From: Daphnia pulex
Taxonomy: Eukaryota > Arthropoda > Branchiopoda > Diplostraca > Daphniidae
Assembly (NCBI RefSeq): GCF_021134715.1
Contig: NC_060022.1
Span: 5,647,001 to 5,711,000, forward strand
DNA: 64,000 bases
Direction of reading: 5' to 3'
Shown: positions 40,931 through 53,750 of the stretch, piece after piece
How positions within the stretch are numbered: position 1 is the first letter of the stretch
Layout: each line of letters opens with the position of its first letter
Notes under the pieces: model-generated
The model's input: only the letters and a program-made list of their open reading frames with translations
The model's database searches: none
Told to the model about the DNA's origin: nothing
Translations under genes and position numbers: made by a program

Positions 40931-40951
40931 CTTCTTCTTCTTCTTCTTCTT
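40931..40951. repeat. CTT trinucleotide microsatellite
   Basis: An uninterrupted CTT/TTC run of seven units within a longer pyrimidine tract. Confidence 0.85.
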
Positions 40952-43625
40952 GCCTCTGTTGAGAATGAAGAAAACAGAATGAGAAAAACGAACTTGTTAT
41001 CTCGACTCTTTTCTACCGTTTTCACATGCATATAAGATGCCCTTTGCGTCTATAAGAAACTTTTTTCTCTCTTCTTCTTCTTCTCTTCTCAGTCCCCGGA
41101 CTTGTCTCGATTCCGAATGCATATCCAATCTGTCGTGACGCAATCACACGTTGGCAGACGACGTGAATTTATATTCAGTGGGAAACGACGAGGGGAAAAA
41201 GTGGAGAGGAAAAAGAGGAAGATTGTAAGAATGGAAACGAGCAGCAGCAGCAGCTATATAGTACTCGGGGGGATTTCGCCTCGTTTGAAGTTGCGTAACT
41301 CTTCTCCCTTTTTATTTTTCTTCTTCTTCTTCCTCCCCGGAACCCTCTGAACGAAATCATTCCGATATGTGTGCAAAGAGTGACTATAGTAGGCAAGGGG
41401 GTCTCCTCCCGTCTATATCCGCAGCGGACTCGTTCCTTCGATAATCTCATTTGATTTGAATCGTGTCAGCAGTGACGGCCAACCCGCGCAGTTCAAGTTA
41501 CTACCCCGTCATTTCCACGCAGAACATATCCCATTTGCGCATCGAAAATGGGGTTCCTCCTCTCCATACATCGTCCCCAGCTATTCTCATCTCCTTTGGT
41601 CGTTTTTTTTTCCGTTCGGGAAAATCGAATGATATCCTCCTCCTCCCTTACGATGGCCGTCGTCCCACCAGATGAGGTTGTACGAGCTTTTAAAAAAATA
41701 AAATACCGCGGTCATTTCTTTTCTTTTTTTTATGTGATGAGGTATCAACACTCTCGCACGTAACAACGTCCACTATATAAGCTGGGGTCAACACTCAAAA
41801 TGTCTGCCTCTTTTTTCTTTTTCAAAAGAGGGTTTGACCGTGAATGGTGTCAGACGGGCGGTGGGACCGAGAACCGCATCAGCGCTGGCCGCGTGATAAT
41901 CCCCTTTTTCCTCGTAATAAAATGTCATCAATTGAAATACACACCAAAGGCCACCTAGCGCTAGATAACTAGACTGGCCCAGGCCATTTCAACGTGAAAA
42001 AACCATATATCTTTTCCCTCCAAATGGAGATTATGTAGGAGAACAAAATAATTATCTGCAAAAAGAAAAAAAAAAACTGGCGTCTTTTTTCGGAGTTTCC
42101 GCCTTTTTCACCCGAAATTTATTTCCACGCTGATTCTTTATTGGTTGGAATCGTAAAAAACACACACACACAAAAACAAAACAAAGTTAGGTGCTTTTTA
42201 GCGCAGTCTTGACGTTAGAAACCCTCAATTATGGTGAGATAGCGAGCTAGTGGAGCAATATAGCGCAGTATATATATACATATCGGTGCGGGTTATTATT
42301 ATTTTGTCTTCGCGTCTCTCACCAGCAACATCTCATCCAAATGACGACGAATTTCCTTTTTCATGTGAACTGTGAAGAGATCGAGAAATAAAAGATAAGA
42401 GCACCCAAACTGTATAGACATGGGCTGCAGAACGATATATCGCCTTATTAGCGCAGGCAAATAAAATCGTCTCATTCAACCATTGATGGGATGTTTTTGG
42501 AGCGTATATAATAAATAATGAGATAGTGCATGTATAGGACGAGTTTTCGCTAATGGCAAATGAAATCCTGTTCCTTTTATGGACATGTGCGTAACATCCA
42601 CAGAAACACTTTAAAATTCACACAAACAGTCGTAATTAAGTTTTTATGAAATACCCCGGAGTAGTTGGAATTTTTCGTTTTTGTTTTTTTCAAGGGCAAA
42701 ATGTTGATCACGACGCTGTGTTGTATTATTTTATTCTTTTTCACGAAAAGAACAAGCCAGGACAGCGGCCTGTTGTATAACACTCGTCATTTATGGCAGT
42801 ATTCCAGACCACCCACCATCTTTATTCATTCTTTCACAATACCATCAGACTTTTTGGCCTCGTGATAAAAATAATGCAACGACTCGGAAACATTGCAGCA
42901 AAACCCCCCCACACACACCTTATTCATCTTTATTCCTCGAGGGGGGAGCGGAGGGATGCTGCGAGGGATTCATTTTCAGACAAATTCGATTTCCCAGTCC
43001 AAATCCAACAGACACAATAATCCCAAATATTTATTGGAGCAGTGACACACTCTTCTGATTCAACCCTGTCATTGACTCGAGAAGCAAAAGACCTTATGTT
43101 TAATTCTATACAAGAAATGTCTTTATATAATAATAATAATCCGCCTCCTGGTAATAACACCTTTGTTTCTAAATATCTTGCCGGGTTATTCATCAGAACT
43201 GGTTGTCAACCGCGACTATTACTCGTGAGAAAAGCCCACCCAAATCTCTGTGACTCTTTTTTTCAAATGAAAGAATAATGACGTTATATGTTTCGTGTAA
43301 TTTAGACGTTAAATACAAAGGCTAGCAATTATTTTATTCAAAACTTTTGGGAAAAGACATCCTTTTAACACTAAAATGGGTGCCCTACTTTCCGATTGAA
43401 AAAGAAACCTTTTTTTTTTCTTTTTCGGTCGGCTCCAATAGATTATGCCACGAATCCAATAAAGACATGGACGAAGGAATTTCCTTTGCTGCTGACCGTT
43501 TGTATCTGAACTAGACCATCACCTCATGAGTTGGAAAGCGTGTTCGGTGCTTCACTCAATCACTGCTGAATAATAAGACTCTCGAAAATGGATTCCAAGA
43601 ACCAATCGGGAAGCTACGGTACTAT

Positions 43626-43659
43626 ACTCTATAGAGTCTGCGACTCGGTGTCGAGACTC
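43626..43659. repeat. overlapping palindrome and hairpin
   Basis: ACTCTATAGAGT at 43626-43637 is a perfect 12-bp palindrome. It overlaps a second stem: GAGTCT from 43634 plus CGAC pairs with GTCG plus AGACTC ending at 43659, around a TCGGT loop with a one-base bulge. Confidence 0.5.
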
Positions 43660-43696
43660 GAGCGTAGGAACGTATAATGTATTCAATCTTGAACGT

Positions 43697-43735
43697 CCTT
43701 CATGGTAGTGCCTAAAAATCTTTACCTCATGAAGG
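43697..43735. repeat. 8-bp inverted repeat
   Basis: CCTTCATG at 43697-43704 pairs with CATGAAGG at 43728-43735 across a 23-nt loop. It may be chance. Confidence 0.4.
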
Positions 43736-44182
43736 TGCCCTTGTCACTGTAAGTTGTTTGCTCTGCGCGTATCTTGCGCACTTATATATACGTCAGATTT
43801 AGGTCACCTCCCCCCAAACTTCTAATGTAATTTAAGGGTAGATTACTTACAAAAGTAATTACGGTTTCGTCTCGCTCAAAAACACCCGGATCACTCATTT
43901 TTAATAATGCTACTAACTACACTTAATTTACGCTCAACTGAGTTGGCTTCGGGTTTTGGGAACTTTAAAAAGTTACCCCTAGCTTTGACATGACTTGAGC
44001 TGTTGCTGGTTATCTTTATCACTTGTCAGATGCATACAGTCGCTCTACCTAGAAGCTAGATGCGTCAGGACAGGAGAACTTTAGTAAATTGTGTTTTGTA
44101 CGTGGGATGTTTTACAGACTTTGCCAAAATTAGTAAAAAAAAAAAAAATAAATAAAATCCGATTTACCTTAGATCACAAACA

Positions 44183-44188
44183 TTTAAT
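44183..44188 (-). terminator. candidate poly(A) signal of DHX16
   Basis: ATTAAA on the minus strand about 225 nt beyond the stop codon at 44414. It is the variant hexamer; no closer AATAAA was seen on that strand. Confidence 0.35.
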
Positions 44189-44413
44189 ATGAATTAGAGA
44201 TGCGGAAAAAAAACCAAACCGTAAACATTTTGGAAAAGAAATAGAAAAAAAGACTGTATATTTATCGGCCCCAAAAGATCACAAGATGGCAAATAACACT
44301 GATAAAACCTGAAGGTGATGGGCACGCACCTTTTCAATATGCATGTTATCACTAAAAAATGATGCATCACGGATTTTTTTTTTTCAAGATTCATTTCAGT
44401 GGTGTGGTCAATT

Positions 44414-47781
<3,368 letters not shown>

Positions 47782-47920
47782 TTTTAAATGTTTATTAGAA
47801 ACGAATTTGTAAACAAGGCATTAATAACGTTGAGTCCGTCTGAACTTGCCGGACAAGCAAAAAAGCTACAAGATCTTCCACGGCAAACGAAGCAGACTAA
47901 CTTGTGGAGTCAAGCCTAGC
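47782..47920 (-). promoter_or_regulatory. residual DHX16 5' flank next to the inserted element
   Basis: Only 139 bp of non-element sequence remain between the DHX16 ATG and the GGTCAAA repeat. No TATA box is seen. The leader and any native core promoter must fit here unless transcription starts inside the element. Confidence 0.4.
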
Positions 47921-47927
47921 GGTCAAA
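47921..47927 (+). repeat. left 7-bp flanking direct repeat (putative target-site duplication)
   Basis: GGTCAAA immediately precedes the element end CAACACAGTCTTCACC. The same GGTCAAA immediately follows the opposite end at 51918-51924. Confidence 0.75.
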
Positions 47928-47960
47928 CAACACAGTCTTCACCAGTGAACTGATACTGAT

Positions 47961-48253
47961 CCGATTCCGTGTCGTTAAAAAACGGATTTTTTGAGGGTTG
48001 TAGAACGGATTGGTTTCCGTTCTCTTACGCTAGAGTCGCATGAAGGCAATAACGTTATGCCTACCCTCTAGCGCCTCTAGCTGATTCATAATCGGATTCG
48101 TTTCAGTTAACCGATTTTTGACAAATCAACGCGTTTTTCAAATCAGTGAGCGGACCCGTTTCCGTTCACAGATTCGTTTCAGTTTATTATCAACTTGTTT
48201 TTTATAATAAGAAGCCGAAACCTTTCCATTATTTGAACGGCTTCGTTTCCGTT
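47961..48253 (+). repeat. subterminal 16-bp motif array, left end
   Basis: Six directly repeated copies of a motif close to CGGATTCGTTTCCGTT start at 47961, 48006, 48093, 48151, 48169 and 48238. The core TTCGTTTC[AC]GTT is best conserved; the outermost copy is the most degenerate. Subterminal arrays of this kind bind transposase in several eukaryotic DNA transposon families. Confidence 0.65.
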
Positions 48254-48339
48254 TCCATATCACGTTTTTAGTAAACAAATAACTATTTGCTTATTAGAAT
48301 ATTAACCGATTTTAATTGTGTTATTGAAAAGCAAAACAA

Positions 48340-49041
48340 ACAAAATGTCGTCGGACAAGAATTAAGTGATCTGTTGAGAGATGCAAAAGGAGTGAAACAG
48401 GTTTGTTGTTAAAAATTTGACAGCTTATTTGTAGCCAACGATTTGATTCTCACAGAGCTTCTAAGTTATTAACTATTGTTGAGGAAAGAATTTAAATTTC
48501 TAATCTTAATCTTGTTTAATTTCTATTCCTACAACTATTTCTTTGTCTAGCAAAAACTGAGAAAGTTAATTTCGTCAGCACAGCAGCACCCAGTGACCCA
48601 GAAGGAAGGGATTGTTTTGATATCAAAACAATTCAACCTTCCTGCAGTAAACTGAAGCCTGACAAGATTCATTTAAGAGGCTGATGGAAACAGAAATATT
48701 GTGTTAGAGACTTCTGTACCAAATCCATATGGAATTCACCTTTACAACCTGCTTGAATAAGACGTTGAACAGAAGAACCTCATCTAGTCTCGTCATCACT
48801 CTCATCTGTGTTGGTAATTTAATGATCAAATTTATAAGTGACAACACTTCTGTAACCAGATCCCTTCCCTCAGGCTGCAGAGCTAAAGTTGGAATGTCTG
48901 TTGTTCAATCTCCAACGTGAAAGACCAGTCATTGGAGATTCTTTGAATTCAGACAATGTTCGAGTCAGAACTCATAGATATCCTTTACCAGCAGCACTAC
49001 TACAGATTATTGCAACGAAACAAAAGGCTGAAACAACTAAA
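48340..49041 (+). pseudogene. exon-like coding remnants in the left arm of the element
   Basis: Between about 48340 and 48402 a start-like ATG and a CAG|GTTTGT donor flank a frame reading SDLLRDAKGVKQ. A TTTGTCTAG acceptor near 48550 leads into KLRKLISSAQQHPVTQKEG. A TTCCCTCAG acceptor precedes a 56-codon open block at 48874-49041 (AAELKLECLLFNLQRERPVI onward). In-frame stops and frame changes separate the blocks, so no intact protein is encoded. The composition is protein-like and splice signals are in place, suggesting a captured host gene or a decayed element gene; I do not recognise the family. The left and right arms carry the same blocks. Confidence 0.4.
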
Positions 49042-49885
49042 GGGAATCTAATCGTATTTCTTTTTATCTTACTCTAATGATGCATTGTTTAAACTATTTG
49101 TGATTCTGATTCAGGTGGACCGGCCTCAGAATTATTGCTCATTGATTGGGCTGAAAGGATTGAATGGCAAGGCATACCAAGCACTTCGAATACTTTGATT
49201 TCATTAGGCCTACTTTCAATTTAAACTTTCATTTCATGTAAATTTTCAAAAGATGTTGAATAAATTGTGTATTGAATTATATTGCTATATTTTCGCGTCT
49301 AAAAGCTCGGACATCCATACATCCATATATACAAACACGATAAATGAATTAACGCATGCCTCCGACTCTACAATCGTTTCTTTAATATAGGCTCATAAAA
49401 ATAAGCATACCGTTTACCATAACGAATATCTTATCAAGCTATATAAGAAATATGTGTATGGATTCCACCGTATTAGTTTCTTTTCATGTATGTGATGTCC
49501 AACATTCAAATCTCCCACCATTAAAAATGGCCTTCAGCTGCTAGAAGCTGATTGGGCGTTTATTAAATTGATATTTCTATAATTTTTATAACAGGTATAA
49601 TTGATAATGATGCATCAGTAGATGCACTAGTTCACGACGATTCTTAAAATCTAATTATTTTGCTTAAATGGTAAAGATAAATGCCCGTACGAGCATGCCA
49701 AAGTTTCGTTGTTTTGACTCATCTTCCCTTCCCCTAAATTTTATCAAAAATTTAAAACATTAATTGCGACCTAATTATACGTCGAAACTTAATAAATCTT
49801 ACAGAAATGGATAGCTCTCGTCAAGATCTATCCATTTCTGTAAAATTTGAAATGAACAAATTCAACACGAAAAATTTTCAAAAGA

Positions 49886-49955
49886 GTTTCTACTTTTTCG
49901 TTTTTGCGGTTCGGCGCAATACTCGACCTATCCGAAAAAACGAAAAAGTAGAAAC
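49886..49955. repeat. central hairpin of the palindrome
   Basis: A 20-bp perfect inverted repeat (GTTTCTACTTTTTCGTTTTT and complement, 49886-49905 and 49936-49955) encloses a 30-nt non-palindromic loop. It lies within a few bases of the arithmetic centre of the element. Confidence 0.85.
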
Positions 49956-50803
49956 CCTTTCAAAATTTTTTTGTGTTGGATTTTTTCACTTTAAATTTTA
50001 CAGAAATCGATAGATCTCGACAAGAGCTATCCATTTCTGTAAGATTTACCAACTTTCGACTCATAATTAAGTCGCAGTTAAATTTTTAAATTTTTGATAA
50101 AATTTGGGGGAAGGGAAGATGAGTCAAAACCACGAAACTTTGGCATGCTCGTACGGGCATTTATCTTTACGTTTTAAGCAAAATAATTAGATTTTAAGAA
50201 TCTTCATGAATCGGTGCATCTAGTGATGCATAATTATCAATTATATTCGTTATATTTATTATAGAAAATAACAAAAATGAAACGCCCAATCAGCTTCTAG
50301 CAGCTGAAGGCCATTTTTAATGGTGGGAAATTTGAGTGTTGGACAGTACATCCACGAAAATAAAACTTATGATGGAATCTACACATATTTTATAGCTTCA
50401 TGTTATATTTGTTATGGTAATAGTAGGATTGTTATGAGCCTAATTGAAAGCAACGATTGTAGCATGATTGTATAGCTGTAGGCAGCATGCATGAGTTAAT
50501 TAACTTGCCGTGTTTGTATGGAGGACCGAGCTTTTAGGCAAGAGAATAAAGGATATGTGAAGACAGTTTTGATTCGATACACAATTTATTCTATACATCA
50601 TCTTTTAAAATTACACGAAAGTTTCAATTAAAAGTAATATAAACCAAAGTATGAATTTGAAGTGTTTGATGTAAGTTGCAAGCCCAGTCAATTATATCAT
50701 GTGAGACATAATTCTGGAGCCTGTGCCTGTCCACCTGATTTCACAAACACTTAAAAGAATGAGCAATTTGAATAAGATAAAAGAAATATGAATAGATTAT
50801 CTG

Positions 50804-51505
50804 TTTAGTTGTTTCAGCCTTTTGTTTCGTTGCAATAATCTGTAGTAGTGCTGCTGGTAAAGGATATCTATGAGTTCTGACTCGAACATTGTCTGAATTC
50901 AAAGAATCTCCAATGACTGGTCTTTCACGTTGGAGATTGAACAACAGACATTCCAACTTTAGCTCTGCAGCCTGAGGGAAGGGATCTGGTTACAGAAGTG
51001 TTGTCACTTATAAATTTGATCATTAAATTACCAACACAGATGAGAGTGATGACGAGACTAGATGAGGTTCTTCTGTTCAACGTCTTATTCAAGTAGGTTG
51101 TAAAGGTGAATTCCATATGGATTTGGTACAGAAGTCTCTAACACAATATTTCTGTTTCCATCAGCCTCTTAAATGAATCTTGTCAGGCTTCAGTTTACTG
51201 CAGGAAGGTTGAATTGTTTTGATATCAAAACAATCCCTTCCTTCTGGGTCACTGGGTGCTGCTGTGCTGACGAAATTAACTTTCTCAGTTTTTGCTAGAC
51301 AAAGAAATAGTTGTAGGAATAGAAATTAAACAAGATTAAGATTAGAAATTTAAATTCTTTCCTCAACAATAGTTAATAACTTAGAAGCTCTGTGAGAATC
51401 AAATCGTTGGCTACAAATAAGCTGTCAAATTTTTAACAACAAACCTGTTTCACTCCTTTTGCATCTCTCAACAGATCACTTAATTCTTGTCCGACGACAT
51501 TTTGT
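50804..51505 (-). pseudogene. exon-like coding remnants in the right arm (mirror copy)
   Basis: Mirror copy of the blocks at 48340-49041, including the same 56-codon block at about 50971-50804. The next downstream block, after a GAAATCAG acceptor near 50740, reads differently in the two arms, showing that the inner portions have diverged while the outer portions have not. Confidence 0.4.
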
Positions 51506-51591
51506 TTGTTTTGCTTTTCAATAACACAATTAAAATCGGTTAATATTCTAATAAGCAAATAGTTATTTGTTTACTAAAAACGTGATATGGA

Positions 51592-51884
51592 AACGGAAAC
51601 GAAGCCGTTCAAATAATGGAAAGGTTTCGGCTTCTTATTATAAAAAACAAGTTGATAATAAACTGAAACGAATCTGTGAACGGAAACGGGTCCGCTCACT
51701 GATTTGAAAAACGCGTTGATTTGTCAAAAATCGGTTAACTGAAACGAATCCGATTATGAATCAGCTAGAGGCGCTAGAGGGTAGGCATAACGTTATTGCC
51801 TTCATGCGACTCTAGCGTAAGAGAACGGAAACCAATCCGTTCTACGGCCCTCAAAAAATCCGTTTTTTAACGACACGGAATCGG
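51592..51884 (-). repeat. subterminal 16-bp motif array, right end
   Basis: Mirror image of the left-end array: the copies at 51592-51607 and 51869-51884 are exact positional complements of those at 48238 and 47961. Confidence 0.65.
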
Positions 51885-51917
51885 ATCAGTATCAGTTCAC
51901 TGGTGAAGACTGTGTTG

Positions 51918-51924
51918 GGTCAAA
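51918..51924 (+). repeat. right 7-bp flanking direct repeat (putative target-site duplication)
   Basis: GGTCAAA directly follows the terminal GACTGTGTTG of the element and matches 47921-47927. Confidence 0.75.
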
Positions 51925-52188
51925 TGGATTTTTAAAAAAGCCGAAAAAGGAATTATGTTATTTTAATGATTTAATCTTACAAAAAAAAATTTTAAATCCA
52001 AAAAATCTTGTAAAATATTTTCAAATGTTTATTCGTAAATTATTTTACTTCCAAGTAGGCCTACATTTGGACAATGACAATCACAAAAAAATTAGTTTTT
52101 ACCGTGTTAACCAGGTGACGCTTTCATCATTTGAACAATTTTGAATTTCGTCGCCATTGACAACCGCCAGCCAAAGTCAAACACAAAC
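51925..52188 (+). promoter_or_regulatory. residual CEP43 5' flank
   Basis: 264 bp between the element and the CEP43 ATG. AT-rich with no TATA box at a useful distance, consistent with a housekeeping promoter. Together with 47782-47920 it probably formed one shared divergent promoter before the insertion. Confidence 0.4.
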
Positions 52189-53073
52189 ATGTCTACAGAA
52201 GAAGATCCAGAACTTCGAGATCTTATTGCAAAAACTCTCGAAAATAATGGTGTTCTTGGAAAATTAAGAGTATAATACATATTAGACTTTTTTTTAATTT
52301 GATTTCTAATCCATTATTTTATTAAGGCTCAGTTACGGGCAAGCACATTTCTGGCATTAGATCAACAAGAAGATCCTAAGGTATCCCAGAGTAGTTACTT
52401 TTGAAATCGTTTAGTCATAATAAAGTCAATATATTTTATGTTAGGTCACTTTTCCAAACAGCAATGTGGCTGTCCAGCAATTTGCTTCATCAAAGAATGG
52501 AGCTGTCACAATGTCCCTTGTACGAGATTTCCTTACATCATTCAACATGCAGTTTACACTAGCAGTGTTTGATCCTGAAACATGTGAAGGTGTTTCTTAT
52601 AAAAACATGTCTCGTTCAAATTTGGCGTCAGAGCTAGGATTGGAAAATGTGAATCCTGATGTTCCTCTTTTACATGCATTGGTTGCAAATTCTATAAAAG
52701 AACAAAATCCGGCTGTTTCTGGAACAAACACTGAGAAAAAACTAACCTCAACATCAATAGAACTTATTGAAGCAAAACTTGGAAATCTCAAAGGTATTAT
52801 TTCAACTTTAAATGTGAAATTATCTCTTCATTATGTAATTTGCATCCATATATAGTACAGAAAAATGATGATTATGATGAAGATTTCCAGTCATCTTCTG
52901 AATCTTCAGTATCAACACCCAAAAATGAGAACAAAGAGGCTAGTGTGGAGGAAGACTTGGATGTATCCGCTTCAGACCTTTTAGCAAGTCAGAGTTCAAA
53001 TGCAGCAGATACTGTGGATAAGTCAACATCAAATTCTTCCTTGGGAATTGCTGACCATGTAGAAAAGCTTTGA
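52189..53073 (+). CDS. CEP43: CEP43 / FGFR1OP (FOP) centrosomal protein, 233 aa
   Basis: Four exons join in frame: 52189-52269, 52327-52380, 52445-52793 and 52856-53073, stop TGA. In the last exon the first in-frame acceptor is TATATAG at 52854-52855; the AG at 52859-52860 would create an immediate stop. The N-terminus (EDPELRDLIAKTLENNGVLG then KLRAQLRASTFLAL) is the FOP/TOF LisH-type dimerisation region that anchors the protein at centrosomes. It is followed by FNMQFTLAVFDPET, a signature of the family. The C-terminus keeps the acidic DYDEDFQSS and EEDLDVSASDLLAS segments matching the end of vertebrate FOP. At 233 aa it is much shorter than the roughly 400 aa human protein; the low-complexity middle is reduced. 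By family knowledge it acts in microtubule anchoring and ciliogenesis. Confidence 0.88.
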
Positions 53074-53668
53074 TTTTCAATCAGGGGTTGGTGTCAAAAA
53101 CTTTAAATTATCCTATATTTTGATTTTGCAATATAATTGTATTATCTTTTTTAAAAAAGATTTGTTTCTATGAGCTGACAATGTTAAACAAACAAAAATT
53201 TTGAAAATCGTAATCTAACAAACACAAATTATTCTTTCCTGAATAACAATGAGGTAACGTTTTAGGCAGGAAACAAGGGCGCTAAAATGATAGAAGAATG
53301 ACAGTTGCTCCTCTGTGTAACCAAACAAACTGTGAACATACGACAGGCACACGTGCCGGATGAACTAGTTACGTACTGCACGCTGTTTCAATCTTGGTTT
53401 CAATCTTGGTGTTTCTGCCGTTAAAATTGTCGCAACACAACAACTAGCCATCAAAACTGTTAACACACATTATACTAAACTTGATTTTTTTTACGTAATA
53501 TCCAACTCCGAGAAAAAATTTTGGCACCAGGCAATTTAGCCTATAAGAAGTATTACCTCAGATTCACTGTGCCTGTTTACACCAAAACAAAAACACCATA
53601 TCGATTGGTTCGCCTACTCTTTTAAAATAAAGATTGAGTGACATTAGTAAGGTTCAAAGGTACATATC
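53074..53668. other. convergent 3' intergenic region between CEP43 and WDR24
   Basis: CEP43 and WDR24 converge here. An AATAAA on the plus strand at 53626-53631 could serve CEP43 with a 3' UTR of about 550 nt. No ORF of note. Confidence 0.4.
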
Positions 53669-53674
53669 TTTATT
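53669..53674 (-). terminator. poly(A) signal of WDR24
   Basis: AATAAA on the minus strand about 77 nt beyond the WDR24 stop codon. It overlaps the 3' end zone of the convergent CEP43 gene. Confidence 0.55.
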
Positions 53675-53750
53675 TACCGAAACCAGAATCTGGACATTAT
53701 TATCAAATTTTATATCATTGTTATGTATGAACATTGTCGTTGTAAAAATT

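Larger units (their letters stand above)
36525..44182. other. gene-free, microsatellite-rich spacer
   Basis: About 7.6 kb without a convincing gene on either strand. The longest plus ORF (38953-39543) begins with GTG rather than ATG and has no protein-like domain. CTT, CAG and CT repeats and T-rich tracts are frequent. Two small hairpins lie close to the 3' end of DHX16. Confidence 0.5.
47928..51917. mobile_element. 3,990-bp palindromic (foldback-like) DNA transposon
   Basis: The two halves are reverse complements of each other. Arms of about 1.98 kb meet around a loop of about 30 nt near 49,906-49,935, where GTTTCTACTTTTTCGTTTTT faces its complement. The termini are CAACACAGTCTTCACCAGTG and its complement, and a 7-bp direct repeat flanks both ends. 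At four spot-checked landmarks spanning the outer roughly 1.1 kb, p and 99,845-p correspond exactly (47961/51884, 48238/51607, 48874/50971, 48889/50956), so no net indel is seen there; by eye the outer arms show only a few substitutions. The inner parts diverge noticeably and carry indels. No transposase motif was recognised, so the element is probably non-autonomous. Long arms resemble foldback elements; the superfamily is not assigned. Confidence 0.85.

Noticed and set aside
48729..48920. 63-codon ORF in the transposon arm (and its mirror at 50925-51116) as an intact protein
   Set aside because: It conflicts with the splice-bounded frames of the same region and has no recognisable family; treated as part of a decayed coding remnant.
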